A DNA stretch of 64,000 bases from contig OY829329.1 in assembly GCA_963691655.1 (NCBI GenBank), forward strand, positions 58,231,408 to 58,295,407, in the 5' to 3' direction. The notes beneath the pieces are model-generated. The model saw only the letters and a program-made list of their open reading frames with translations. It was not told the origin of the DNA and searched no databases. Below, piece by piece: positions 11,940-23,800 of this stretch. The DNA comes from Toxonevra muliebris (taxonomy: Eukaryota; Arthropoda; Insecta; Diptera; Pallopteridae). Each line of letters begins with the position of its first letter. The stretch's first letter is position 1. The position numbers were made by a program, and so were the translations under genes.

Positions 11940-12115
11940 GATTTTAGTAGTATTTTTTATGACAATTTTTGCCTAAATTTTAAATTAAATTTTAGTCTAA
12001 TTTCTGGTTTAAATTTCGTCTGAGGTTTAGTCCAAATTTAGCTGTGGTGTCAATTTTGATTTGATTGGTTGACTGGTTTTTAGTCTGATTATTGGCCTGA
12101 TTTTCGGGGTTGTAT
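11940..12115. repeat. Degenerate short repeat (TTTAGTCTRAWTTT)
   Basis: Words such as TTTTAGTCTAATTTCTGG and GTTTAGTCCAAATTTAG recur. The reverse complement of the same word family (AGACCAAAATTCAG) fills about 61380-61830 at the other end of the window. Confidence 0.45.
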
Positions 12116-13559
12116 ATATTCTGGTCTTATCTGCTCTGAATTATCGTAAACACATTTTGTGTGTGATTCTTTGTGATTCCATTGTAATGCCACTGCTATT
12201 ATCATGAACACAACTGTATATGCAATGTTTAATGCATTTCTTTAATTAAATAACAAAATTTTCCTACCCGGATAAGGATCAACTTGTGGGCGCCAACAAA
12301 CAAAAACCTGCTTTTTATTCTTTCCTTCAGCTGTTAGATCTTTCAATTACCGCCATGTTTTATCCAGAAATTGTGTTTATGTCGTCCTTTGCTCTCTCGC
12401 ACTCCATCACCGTGTTATAAATAGAAAACATTGAGTGTCACCTGACCAGAAATCAAGCGCCATTAACCAGTGTTTACTGTATTATATATATTCATTTCAA
12501 ATTATATGCATGTGAACTACAAAAATCACTTAAAAATTAAAATTACATTAAGAGACAGATATTTTTATCTATAAATGTAAGTTGTGATCGAAACAAATAT
12601 TAACAACAACAAAACCAATATTCTTAGAAATCACAAATGTAAACAATAAACAAAAACAAAAAAGAGCAAAACCTTAAGAGATAAGCAAACTCAGAACATG
12701 TTATTCTCATGAGCACAAAACAAAATTACAACTTTTAGCTAACACTAAAGTAACTCTCGAACCAAAACAAAAAAAAAACCAACAACAAAATATATGCTAT
12801 CAACACACACCCAAAATGCTTGACTAATGACGTCATTAATATTGAGAGGGACTTAAAACGAAACGAAATAAGATTAAAAAAACAAAAACAAACCACATCT
12901 AAAAAACCGGCATGTTACAAAAACTAGTAAATACAAAATATACCTATCCAACCAAAGCACGTACAACTCACCAACACAAAACAATACGTAGTCATATATA
13001 CGAAAATGATCAACAAAACGGAGAAGGAGAATGAAGGAACGAATAACAACAACAACGAAGAGTACGAAGCAAACATACATACTTGCATATATACACGTAT
13101 GTATATTCGGAGATCGTCGTAAGATTGAGATCCCTGTGGTTTCAACAACGTACCCATTATATATGTATATACAGTTACGGACATTAAAATAAGATCAGTT
13201 TCGAAGTTTTGTTTAAAAATCTCTTTTCTTCACTGAATTCCGGTAAATTTTAAAATTCTCCCAAAATATTTCTGAAATAAATTTAAAATAATTTTAACCC
13301 ATTTATGCCAACTCAAATGAATTGAGGGAAAAAAGACCATAAACAAAACTGCAATTTTTTGAGTTAGAACTGTCGAAACTTAGAATGATTTCGTAATTTC
13401 TAGCTACCTGGCATACTGTATATTGTGATAGCTAAAACACTCGTGGGTTGAGAAAAAAAGTTACATTAAAAAAAAAAACATAAAAATAAAAAAAAAATAA
13501 TTGCAAGAATTTAAATATTTGTTTTTTAGCCTTTATCCGTGCAACTTTTTAATTCTGAA

Positions 13560-13870
13560 ACACTTTAGTGTTTTGCAGGACCCACTTTGAATTTCTTTAT
13601 TTTACACAAATTTATAAGATATTCAATTTCTAAACCAGTTTCAAGTTTAATTCTTTATTCAATTTCTAGTTAATTTTTTACTTCAATTTCTAGTTCAGTT
13701 CGTAATTCTATTCCTAGTTAGTTTTCTAGTTCAACTCAAACCTTAATTCAATTCAAGTTCAATCAAAAATTTTAATTTCGTTTAAATTTCTAGTAAATTT
13801 CAAGTTCAATTTCTAATTCAATATTTAGTTCAATATTAAATTCTATTTTTATTGTTGTATTTCTTCTTCA
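13560..13870. repeat. Degenerate tandem repeat of AATTTCTAGTTCA
   Basis: A 13-15 bp word (CAATTTCTAGTTCAATT and variants) recurs many times. Simple-sequence expansion without coding signal. Confidence 0.55.
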
Positions 13871-13878
13871 TTATCCAG

Positions 13879-14103
13879 TTAATTTTCAAATTTTTGCTGC
13901 ACATCGCGCTCATGCATATTTGTTCTTATAATAGCAGAAATATTTTGCATTTCCAATGATACAAGACCATTTGCACCAAATCGTGAATAGAGCTGTTCAC
14001 GGGTAGATGCAACATGCCCTTGCGACGTTGCGAAAGTGCGGATTGCGGAAGTTTGACACCTTTCTGAATTTAAATTTGTAAGAAGAATCCAAAATATTTT
14101 CAT
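13879..14103 (-). CDS. Hypothetical small ORF, 74 aa
   Basis: The frame runs MKIFWILLTNLNSERCQTSA and later QGHVASTREQLYSRFGANG, ending ..QQKFEN. Its base composition is less AT-rich than the flanks and it reads more like protein than the other short frames here. It has no recognised domain, no obvious promoter, and could be a fragment of an inserted sequence. It lies just upstream of the Tep2 promoter on the opposite strand. Confidence 0.25.
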   Translation of the reverse strand: MKIFWILLTNLNSERCQTSAIRTFATSQGHVASTREQLYSRFGANGLVSLEMQNISAIIRTNMHERDVQQKFEN

Positions 14104-14396
14104 TATTTTTCAATGAGATGGTAATATTTTGACAGTTAAACTATTTCTCATCTCCAATATTTGAATTGAACGCTTACATCTTAGTGCTTGAAGCCGCACA
14201 TTTGCATCAACGCGTGAATACCCATATTATAGTATCAACTAACCCTTTTTAGTGGTAATTTCTTCTCTTTTTGGTAATGGAAGGGATGGCTAAAGAATTT
14301 AACAATTCATAACCCTATTTTGTTGCCCGTTACTGTGCTTACATATATACATATAAATATGCATATATGTACATGAAACTTTATATACATACATTG

Positions 14397-14430
14397 TATA
14401 AAAAACAACAACAACATCCCTATTCACTCC
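14397..14430 (+). promoter_or_regulatory. Candidate Tep2 core promoter
   Basis: TATAAAAA at 14397 lies 29 bases before the +1 A (14426) of TTCACTC, a near-consensus initiator and the same spacing as in the minus-strand TEP promoter. The 5' UTR would be about 307 nt. A second, TATA-less initiator-like CGATCAGTTGG near 14489 is an alternative start. Confidence 0.45.
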
Positions 14431-14732
14431 AACAAAATACCTCGCTCTCGTTAAGCTCAACTCATTCACAGTCCAACTGTCAGCGCGATCAGTTGGTGGT
14501 CAAATTCGAGAGCAAGAAAACGGTGCTTAAAAAGTGGAGCTCTAGTGGAAATAATTTAAAACTGTGTTTAAAACAAAAAGTGCAAAGTGAAAAATAAATA
14601 AAACAAAAAATTTATCAATTTTTATTAACACTATATAAAAAATAAATTTGTGTTCGCACAAATTAAAATCTTTAATTGATTTTGTTTTTTTTTTTTTTTT
14701 TTCTTGTATATAATTTGTGTGGTGCTGTAAAA

Positions 14733-14800
14733 ATGTCGCGAAATTTATATTTCGCATTTTTTTGCATTTTTCAAAGTATAATTTTTGTGCACGGAACTGG
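14733..14800 (+). CDS. Tep2: Tep2 exon 1: signal peptide
   Basis: [22 protein letters not shown] plus two bases of a Gly codon, then a GTTAGT donor. The split codon is completed as GG|T by the exon at 22806, giving [12 protein letters not shown], the expected TEP mature start. An upstream in-frame poly-Phe stretch from the T-rich 5' sequence is not taken as coding because this ATG gives a clean signal peptide. Confidence 0.88.
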
Positions 14801-17800
14801 GTTAGTATATAAAAGTTGTTGGATTTTGGAAAGTTTATTCGTTTTAAATTTCTTATTAGTTTTTTTCTGGTATCTGGAAGCATCTTGTTATTTCACCAAT
14901 ATATTATTTTTTTATATATATGAATTGTGTATATTTGCATATCTGATTTATGAAGATTAGGATGATAATGTGAAAAGGAATATGTGTGTATATTTATGCA
15001 TATATTGTTCAAGCCAAGATGCTAATTTGTATGCAAACTAATTTTATTTTCTTCTTTTTATTTCTTAAAATATATTAAGAATAAACTTGCGAAAATTTCT
15101 CTGTAAATCTTAAATTATATTTCTCGCAATAACTATTTAATAATCCCTTATCGTACTTTCAATGAATAAACTTGCATTGTATTAAGCGTTTAATTAACTG
15201 ACATAAATACGCAGCTATCAATGATTTGGGCAAAAGGATATATTTTTAAAGGGATCTTTGTTTTTGGCGATTTATTTTAGTAACTTTACTATTAAATCTA
15301 ATGCTGATTATAAATAAATAAAAATAAATTTATTATCTAGTTGAAAACTAATTAAACTAGGTTTCCATCTGTTTTCTACTGTTGAACGGCTAAAATTCAA
15401 TGTTCTGGATGAAATACTGAAAATTCAAATTTTGAAGTCATTGTACTTTCAACCTTCTATAGAATGAGCTCAAAGTGAATCATTAACACTCCTAGGACAC
15501 TATTAATAAATTTTAATTAAAATCGGAATTTTGGAGCACCAGCTTCGGAAATTAAGAATTAGTTTAGAAAAAAGTTTTTAATTTAAAAATTTTGGATTAA
15601 AAATTTCTTCAAACTAAGTTTTACTAATATTTTCTGTGATTAGAAATTCTAAAATGATTTAGATTTTATTTCTGTTCAGTCTCCCAAAATTACCCTCAGG
15701 CAAACCGGAACGTAGAATAGACTCTATGTGCTATGAAGATTTCGTATCTAAAACTGTACAATTTTTCATTTGACGAACATGAATACAAATCGGACCTACC
15801 ATTTATGACCTAACAAAAATCAAACTGAACATTCACCAATACATTCTCCTTTGTCTTCCACTTTCTTTCCAACTACAACATGTATGTTAAATGTTCGTGA
15901 AATTTTGGGTTAGTTGGGACGTGGGTGTCATTATTATTTTGAGTATTGAATTACGAATGCTAATATTCTCGATCTCGATGATTTGCGGTAGATGAGTATG
16001 AAAATATGAAAGCTGATCGTGATCACATTTGTGCGCGAAAAGATCAAGAATGTTTTAAGCTTGTATATTTAAATACGACCTCTGATGTTTTTGAACATGC
16101 ACATTTGCGAAAATATCAAGAATGCTCAGTACATGAGTGTTCAAATTTGAGCCTTCATGGTTTTGAACACGTACATACATATAACAAAAAAAAAGCCGTT
16201 AATGTTCAACTACTCTAATAGAAACCTGATATTTTTAATCTCGTACATGTTCGAAAATATCAAGAATATTCTACGCATGAGTGATCAAATTCAACCCCTT
16301 TTGTTCTTGAACATATTCATGTGCGAGAAAAGAGTACTGCACATGACGAGTACTTGCTCATATTTGAACAGAAAAGATCACGGATTCTTTGACCATGAAC
16401 TTTCATACGCTGATGTTCTTGAACATGTAAAAAAGATTTCAAGTTTTCAGTACATGCCGTAAATTTCATAAATTTTTTTTGAATTTGATTCAAATACTTT
16501 TTGTGAAATTGCTCTTTCAAAGATACTGTGGACAATGGGCGTGGTCGTCAAAAACAGTCGTTATCTGAAATCAGTATAATCTTTTTGCAGCGAATAAAGG
16601 TACAAAAAATGGCGATGGGAATGTGTGACAGTTATACAAATATGTTATGCAAATTTAATAATAAACACACAAACGTACCCGTTAAAAATTACGCAAATCA
16701 TATAAATATTTAATTAAGACTAATGGGGTTATGTTCAGTTAAAATATACACAAATAAATTATGTATTAATAAAATAAAATTTGGAATTTAATTACGAGAT
16801 GTTGAGATAGTTAACTATAATGAAGATGGTGGTTAAACAAAAAATTATAATGTAATATATTTTCTAAATATAAATTATTGACTTATATTCCTTATGCTAA
16901 TTAAATTTTTAGTTTCTATTTAACTAATTAGTTATATTTTAATTAATTCCTAAACGATATTTAAATTAATATTTTGCAAATATACTTAGAATTAACTCAA
17001 AGCGTGACGCTTACCAATTTAAAATATTCAGACACGTATTTCTAAAATTGAATTTACATTGTAAATTTTCAAGTTGCGCTTAAATTTTATACATAATTAA
17101 AAAAAAAAACAAAACCTTTAATATTTTTATATTTCGTTGTATTACAATTTTAATTTATGCACAATTTGTGTCAGAATTTATTGTTATATTTTATTATTAT
17201 TATTTTTTTTAATTAGCTTTTAGACCGTTATTGAATTCTGCTACTTTACGATTAATCGTTTCTGTTTTTTTGTGTTTCCCGCAAAGTACCCAGCTGATTC
17301 TTGGTAAAATCAGCAAGTAAAAATTAATTTTTTAACACGATTCATAAATTAAGTAACCAACGTCAATAATATTCAATGATAATTGTCAAATCACCAATGT
17401 TTGCGTGTGTATGTGTGTACAGGGAATTCCCCCAATGTGTAATGCAAAAATAAACAAAAAATAATTAAAATCAAAATGAATTATATGCAAATAACTTAAT
17501 GAGCATAGTAGAGAGGTCTCGTCGTTATTTTCTTAACAATATAATGTTATATTTGTTGCTTTTCTTATGACAACAAATCAATTCACTCACTATAGTCACG
17601 TAACATAAACACTCAAATACATTAAATAAAAACAAAACAAAAAAATATAAAAAATAGGTAAAATGTAAAATAAAATTCACAAAACTGATCTGACCAACAC
17701 ATACTAAAATAAATTAAGAAATTAAATAAAACAAAATCCATTAGTAGGAAAAAAAATTTGCAATTTTTTTTAACTGGAATTTTTGTTATTAATTGTTATT

Positions 17801-20800
17801 CTACAATTAAAATGAGTTATTAAAACACTGACTTAATATAAAAAATATTAAAATATCCAAAAAGAAACTATTAGTAAAATGAAAACCACATACACTATAA
17901 ACATGTATAGTACGTACACATCAACAACAACACAATTAATCAAATTAAAATAAAAACATTAAAAAACAAAAATATTCTTCAATTGAAAATAAATATACCT
18001 ACATACATATATGCCATATGCATAGTCTCTGAAGTCTTGTATAAGATTAGAATATTATAGATTATTATAGAAATTATATTACTTGAAAAGAATTAACCTC
18101 ACGTCTAGAAGTTCAAAGATTAATTTGGAATTGTAGCTGATATGTGTTTGCTGCCAAATAGGAACTATAGCTGAGTTGGAAGTTAATTTTGTAAAAACGT
18201 TACTTACGTTAGGTGGGGAAATATGTACATGATTTTTCATGATATGATATTAAACCAATATTTTTGTATTTTTAAAGTTATTTTTTCATATATTTTAAAA
18301 AATCAAAATTAATTTTTTGGAGCGTGAAAAATTAATTGATCTCTGTGTTTTTTCACAAAAATTAAATTTACAACTAATCTGAAATATTTCACGCATGTTT
18401 TGTTTTTATCATAATATTTCAATATTGAAATGACTTTAAATTGTATACAATAATCTACATCACCGCACAGTAATCCAATTCGCTGAACTAGGCAACAAAA
18501 AATCTTCTACAAAGTGAATACTGATTTGCAAACACATGTTTAGACATATAACTAGTGTACGACCGAAGGTAATTTTTTGGCCGAAACTGAAGTCGAACTT
18601 CGGCCATTCATCTAACCTTCGGCCGAAGCCGAAGGCCGAAGGATTTTTAAAATATAAAAAATAAAAATCTGAAAGTAAATTTTTTTGTACCTATATATTT
18701 ACAAACATATACAGAAAAATATAAATAGTGGATACTCCAAATAAAAAACTGACCAGTAACACTAAATAACTGTTCACTGTCGAAGGAGCTGACAAATATT
18801 ATTTATTTCAAGAATCATTTAAAAATTTGTTTACCTCAAAATATACAGTTACATCAACTATATATCTGTAGAACGACTGTCGTTCAACGACACCTGTGTC
18901 AAAAAAAAAAAGTTGGCCGATTGCTGCCATGATTCTGCTTATCTAAAATCAAAGATTGAATCAGCGTATTAATTGATAGACCTGTAGCCGGAACCAGAAT
19001 TAACTCTCTAGTTCGCAAATTTTTGATTGATTAAAAAAAAATTGGGATTGATAAATTTTAATATAAAAAGCATAAATCTGACCTCAAAACCCTAAAAAAT
19101 TTAGTGGGCATGGTTTTATGAAGCTGGAAAAGTTGAATGCCTAAAAGTATTTGTTGTTGAATAAACTTCTTAGCATTTTTTTTTTTTAATAACTAAATAT
19201 TTTGTATAAAAAATTTAAACCCCCAGCTACTCAAAACTAGTTTTTTTATCTGGCTAGTATGACGGGAAGTATTTTATTTATATTTTTTATTTTTATCTCA
19301 AATTCAAACAAAATAACTAATTTTTTTGTTTTTGACAAATTTTGACTTTGACTGTCGCTAGGATCATAATAACACATAACTAATGCATTTTTTTAAAAGC
19401 TTGGAAATTCCATATTGGTGGTTATTAAACCCGTTTTGATGATGGCTGTCTAGAGACACGCTTGGGAGCTAGAAGGTTAGGTAAAAATATTGGAAATTCA
19501 ATTTTTGGGATAATTTTATTGTACTTATGTTCTTTTAGTTAAGTCATTAAAAGTTTGTATTTTTATCTATCTAGTTTTGAAGTATTTGATTTTTGTCGTT
19601 TTTTTTTTAAACTATTTCAATTTAAATAAAACACATTGAGAGATATCGCAATGATCCTGATTCGGACGGAGTAGAACTACAGATGCATTGAAGATACTAT
19701 AAAAATTTAAGCGCAATCAGTTCATTAGTTTTGGAGATGTTGTGGCAGCCATTTCGAAAAATGCTGTTTTGAGAAAAACTAGTTTCAAAGTTCAAATATG
19801 GATGGCTGCTGTATAAGGGCCTGCAAATAAACATCTGTAACTTTCAATTGAATGTGAATTTTAAAGAATCCCTTTACACATATATTCTTCTTTTCGATTT
19901 TTGTCTTCGATACGCTTCAAGTCTTCCTTATAAAGTAAAAAAGTTTGGCTTGCTTCTGCTGCCTCTAATTGTATTAGCTCTAGCAGGTTGTTCGTTAAAA
20001 AAAAATCGCTGATTACTGTTTGTACGGTTGTAAATCTGTGGGTTACTTCAAAAGTAAAAATGGAACAGGCAAACGGAGAAAGCATAACACAGAAATTGTA
20101 ATGGAAATATTTTATACAACCACTTCACATATACTTATTTGTTTAAATTTTTACTGCCAATCAATAGTAAAAATTATTGTAAAATAAAATGTTTATAATC
20201 TCGGCCAAAACTTCGGCCATTTTTTGCCGAAGCCGAAGGTGCAATTTTAGGACGAATAGCCGAAGAACCGAAGCCGATTATTCGGTCGGACACTACATAT
20301 AACACACACACACACGAACACAAAATATGTATATTTTGATATTATTGCGTATAATAAAAAATTCTATCCAAAGGCTTTAAAGCACCAAAACGAAATTTTC
20401 TTGAAATCGTCAAAAATTATACATTGTTTTTTTTTTTTCGTTTTACTCACCGCTTAACTACTCCATGTCTTATATTCTTAGAACAAGCTTTGGTTTCGAG
20501 TAAACATGGTTTGAAGTAAATGTAATTGATTGCCACTCTAAGTAAGCAATTATTTCTTTTCTCATAATTTTTGTCTTAAAAAGTTAGAAATTAAAGTTTT
20601 TTCATACATGTTAAGTGCTGTAAGGAAGCATTTATAATTCAATACTGTTTAAAATCAACTTAAGCGATAATTGTTTTTGACCTCAAAATTACAGATATTC
20701 TTATAGACGAGTCCTAGGAATGTTATCACGATATTTGCGCAAAACTTGGTTGATCCTTCATTTTTCTCTTTGTATGTCATACTAGAGTGTTACAGTGTTG

Positions 20801-23800
20801 TATACCACAAATCAGAACCTTAGATTTTGTTCGTTGAAAATATTCATAGTACCATAGTAGTAACGTAGTCACTGATTTATGAAGTTTTGAAATGCCTATA
20901 TGTTCGGTGCAGCTCCATTTCATATTTCCCAGCTGTAAAGTAATGTTAATTTGATATTGAGATTGAAGATTTTTAATTTCGTATATGTTATTCAATCAAT
21001 TTCAATCGGAAAGCAAGATTCTTTTGTTTAACTTCTATGAGTTTCTTATTATTTTGAGAATCAGAATAATTTTCTTGTTTAATCTATTCTTAGGATTCTA
21101 AGTCATGTTTATTTAAGTGTAGAAATTAATTAGAAACATTTCCGGTTTTTTTCTAATGGCAGTACACAAATTTCTTAGAACTGTGATTATTCTAGTTGTT
21201 TTAATTAAAGCATTTTAATGAAATTTAAATTATTTTTTTGAAACATTAACTGTACTTTTTGCATCTGTCATTATGTTCCAGTGTCGGAATCAAATCAAAC
21301 GTGATGAAAAAATTAAAAAATCTATTCAACAATAAAATTAATAAAAACAAACCCCAACCAACAAATTTAAACTTGATAACCCACCTTTAAATACTAAACT
21401 TTGTATGGCATTCAGAGAAAAGATTAAAAACTTAAAGTGGTTTTCAAAAAAAAAAAAAAAAAAAAAAATTAAACAAAAACAAATCTTACAACAAAAATGT
21501 TTTTTTTTTTTTACTTTTTCAAAGGTACTTTAGAAAAGAATCGTTCGGTATGGATAACCTCAAGCAAAAGGTTATCAGAATTTTATAAAAATTACTTGCA
21601 CTTCAGTATAACATATAAATAGATGTATGTATGTACAATGTATACATTAAATAAAACATTTGTACGAGTGAATATTCACATATAATTTTAAATAATAAAT
21701 TTTTAATTATTCACATGAGCTCTTCAGTAATACTAACAAATAACTGGAATAACCCAAGTAACTGCTAGATATTTTATAGTCACAACTGCGACTGCAGCAG
21801 CTGAAGTTATCATCACAAAATATAGAAATACAAAATTAAAAAAAAAATAATAATAATAATAATAAGAAAACAAAAACAACAACCATAAAAAGTATCTAGA
21901 CACTGATTAGTCATATGCGACAAAAGAGTCGGCATTTCAATCATTATCATATACGAGTATGTGATGTACTTTCATTTTTTCATATACTTATATATTTCTA
22001 TTTAAGCATATTAATTATAATTATAAAAGATTAATATCATTTGATGTTGTTTTAGGCCAGTTTATTTTTAATATTAACCCTCTAGTTCTCAAATTTTTGA
22101 TTAATTAAAAAAACATTGGAATTGATTAATATTGGCGTAAAAATCATAAAATGATTTAAAAACCCAAAAAAAAACTAATGTGAGTGGTTTTATTAAGTAA
22201 GAAAGGTTGAATGCCTAAAATTATTTGTTTTTGAAGGAGCTTTTTATCAATTTGTTTTAAGTAATTAAATATATTATATAAAAAATTCATATTCCCAGCT
22301 ATACACAGCTAGTTTTTTTTTATCTGGATAGTACGACGGGAAGTATTTAATTTGATTATTTTTTTATTTTCTTCACTTTTATCTCAAATACAATCAAAAT
22401 AATTGATTTTCCTATTTTTCACAAATTTTTGACTTCAACTGTCGCTAGCTTCTGTAATACGCATCATAACTGATGCATTTTTTAAAAGCTTGGGGAATTC
22501 CCTGAACGATATGATAAAATGTAGCACCAGAAAACTGTTATGGTGGCAATTCCATCCCTTTTGATAAAGGCCATCTAGAGGCGGGCTTGGGAACTAGAGG
22601 TTTAAGTATATTTTTTTTGTACTTTGTAGGCACATTTACGAATTGAATACTGACTAGTTTGATTCAAAAAGATGTTCGGTTTGTATTACTGTAAATATAA
22701 ATTAAACGCAAAAATTCTACATTTATCTACTTAATTATAATTACTTTTAAAATTTATCTTCATTAATATTCCAATTAATAAATTTCTACTTTCTTTTTTT
22801 TTCAGTCTCTATTCAATTGTTGGTCCCGGCACTATACGCTCTAATTTCAAATACAATGTTGCTGTTTCACTACATAAAGCCGATGGACCATGCCAAATGA
22901 AAATTGGTATTACCGGCCCGGCATTTAATGAAACCAAAACTGTTGATGTTCAACCAATGTCAACTGAAAATGTTGAATTTGATATTCCGAAATTGACGGA
23001 TGGTGATTATAATTTAACTGCTGTTGGTTTAACGGGCGTAACATTTGAAAATTCTACGAAATTAAATTATGCTGATTATAAACCATCGATTTACTTGCAA
23101 ACCGATAAGGCAACATATAAACCTGGTGACTTAGTGCAATTTCGTGTTCTGTTTTTGGATGCCAATACACGTCCAGCAAAAGTTGACAAACCTATAACGA
23201 TATTGATTAATGTAAGTATTGATAAAATAATTAGGGTATTTAGGTGTAAAAATTAGTAAATTTTGTCTGTATGTTGTACTGACAAATTGTTTTTATGTCT
23301 TTGTGCTGTGCTGTGCTGTGCTGATAAGTGGTGGTCTTGTGTCTAGCAATGCTGAGAAAGAATGCTCCTGTCTCTAAACTCTGCTGACAAGAGATATTTT
23401 TGTTTCTATGTTACCATGAAATGCCCTTTTTTCTATGATGTTCTGGCAGGAATACTTTAGCGTCTTTATTGTGCTGACAAGGATTCTTCTTGTTCTTATT
23501 GTGTGCTGACATGAAACGCTCTTATTCCTATGTGGTGCTGACAAATAATGCTCTTGGGTTTGTTATGTACTGACAAGGAATGCTTTCATTCCTTTGTGCT
23601 GACAAAGAATTTCCTTATTCCTATGTTCTATTAAAAAATGCGTTTCTTTCTGAACATTGCAAATAAGAATGAAATTGGTTTACTTAAGTATTTCTTGCTA
23701 AAATTATGAAAAACAGTCGGGGAAAATATCAAAAAAATATTCACATTTAGGTTTTGAAGATAACTTTAAATAAAAAAATCTGGAGACTTAACTTTAAATT

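Larger units (their letters stand above)
14801..22805 (+). other. Tep2 intron 1 (8 kb)
   Basis: A long intron holding a tandem repeat (16010-16460), a kappaB site (17422-17431), a hAT element (18553-20295) and a TTAA-type MITE (22078-22601). I see no other exon in it. Long first introns often carry enhancers; the kappaB site fits that, but this is inference. Confidence 0.8.

Noticed and set aside
12874..13184. Two overlapping hydrophobic minus-strand frames
   Set aside because: Tyr/Val/Phe-rich translation of AC-rich simple sequence; overlapping frames show no family match.
14367..14597. 76-aa frame upstream of Tep2 exon 1
   Set aside because: It overlaps the putative 5' UTR and promoter and has no homology.
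16006..16535. Overlapping 60-100-aa frames on both strands
   Set aside because: They arise from the degenerate tandem repeat at 16010-16460.
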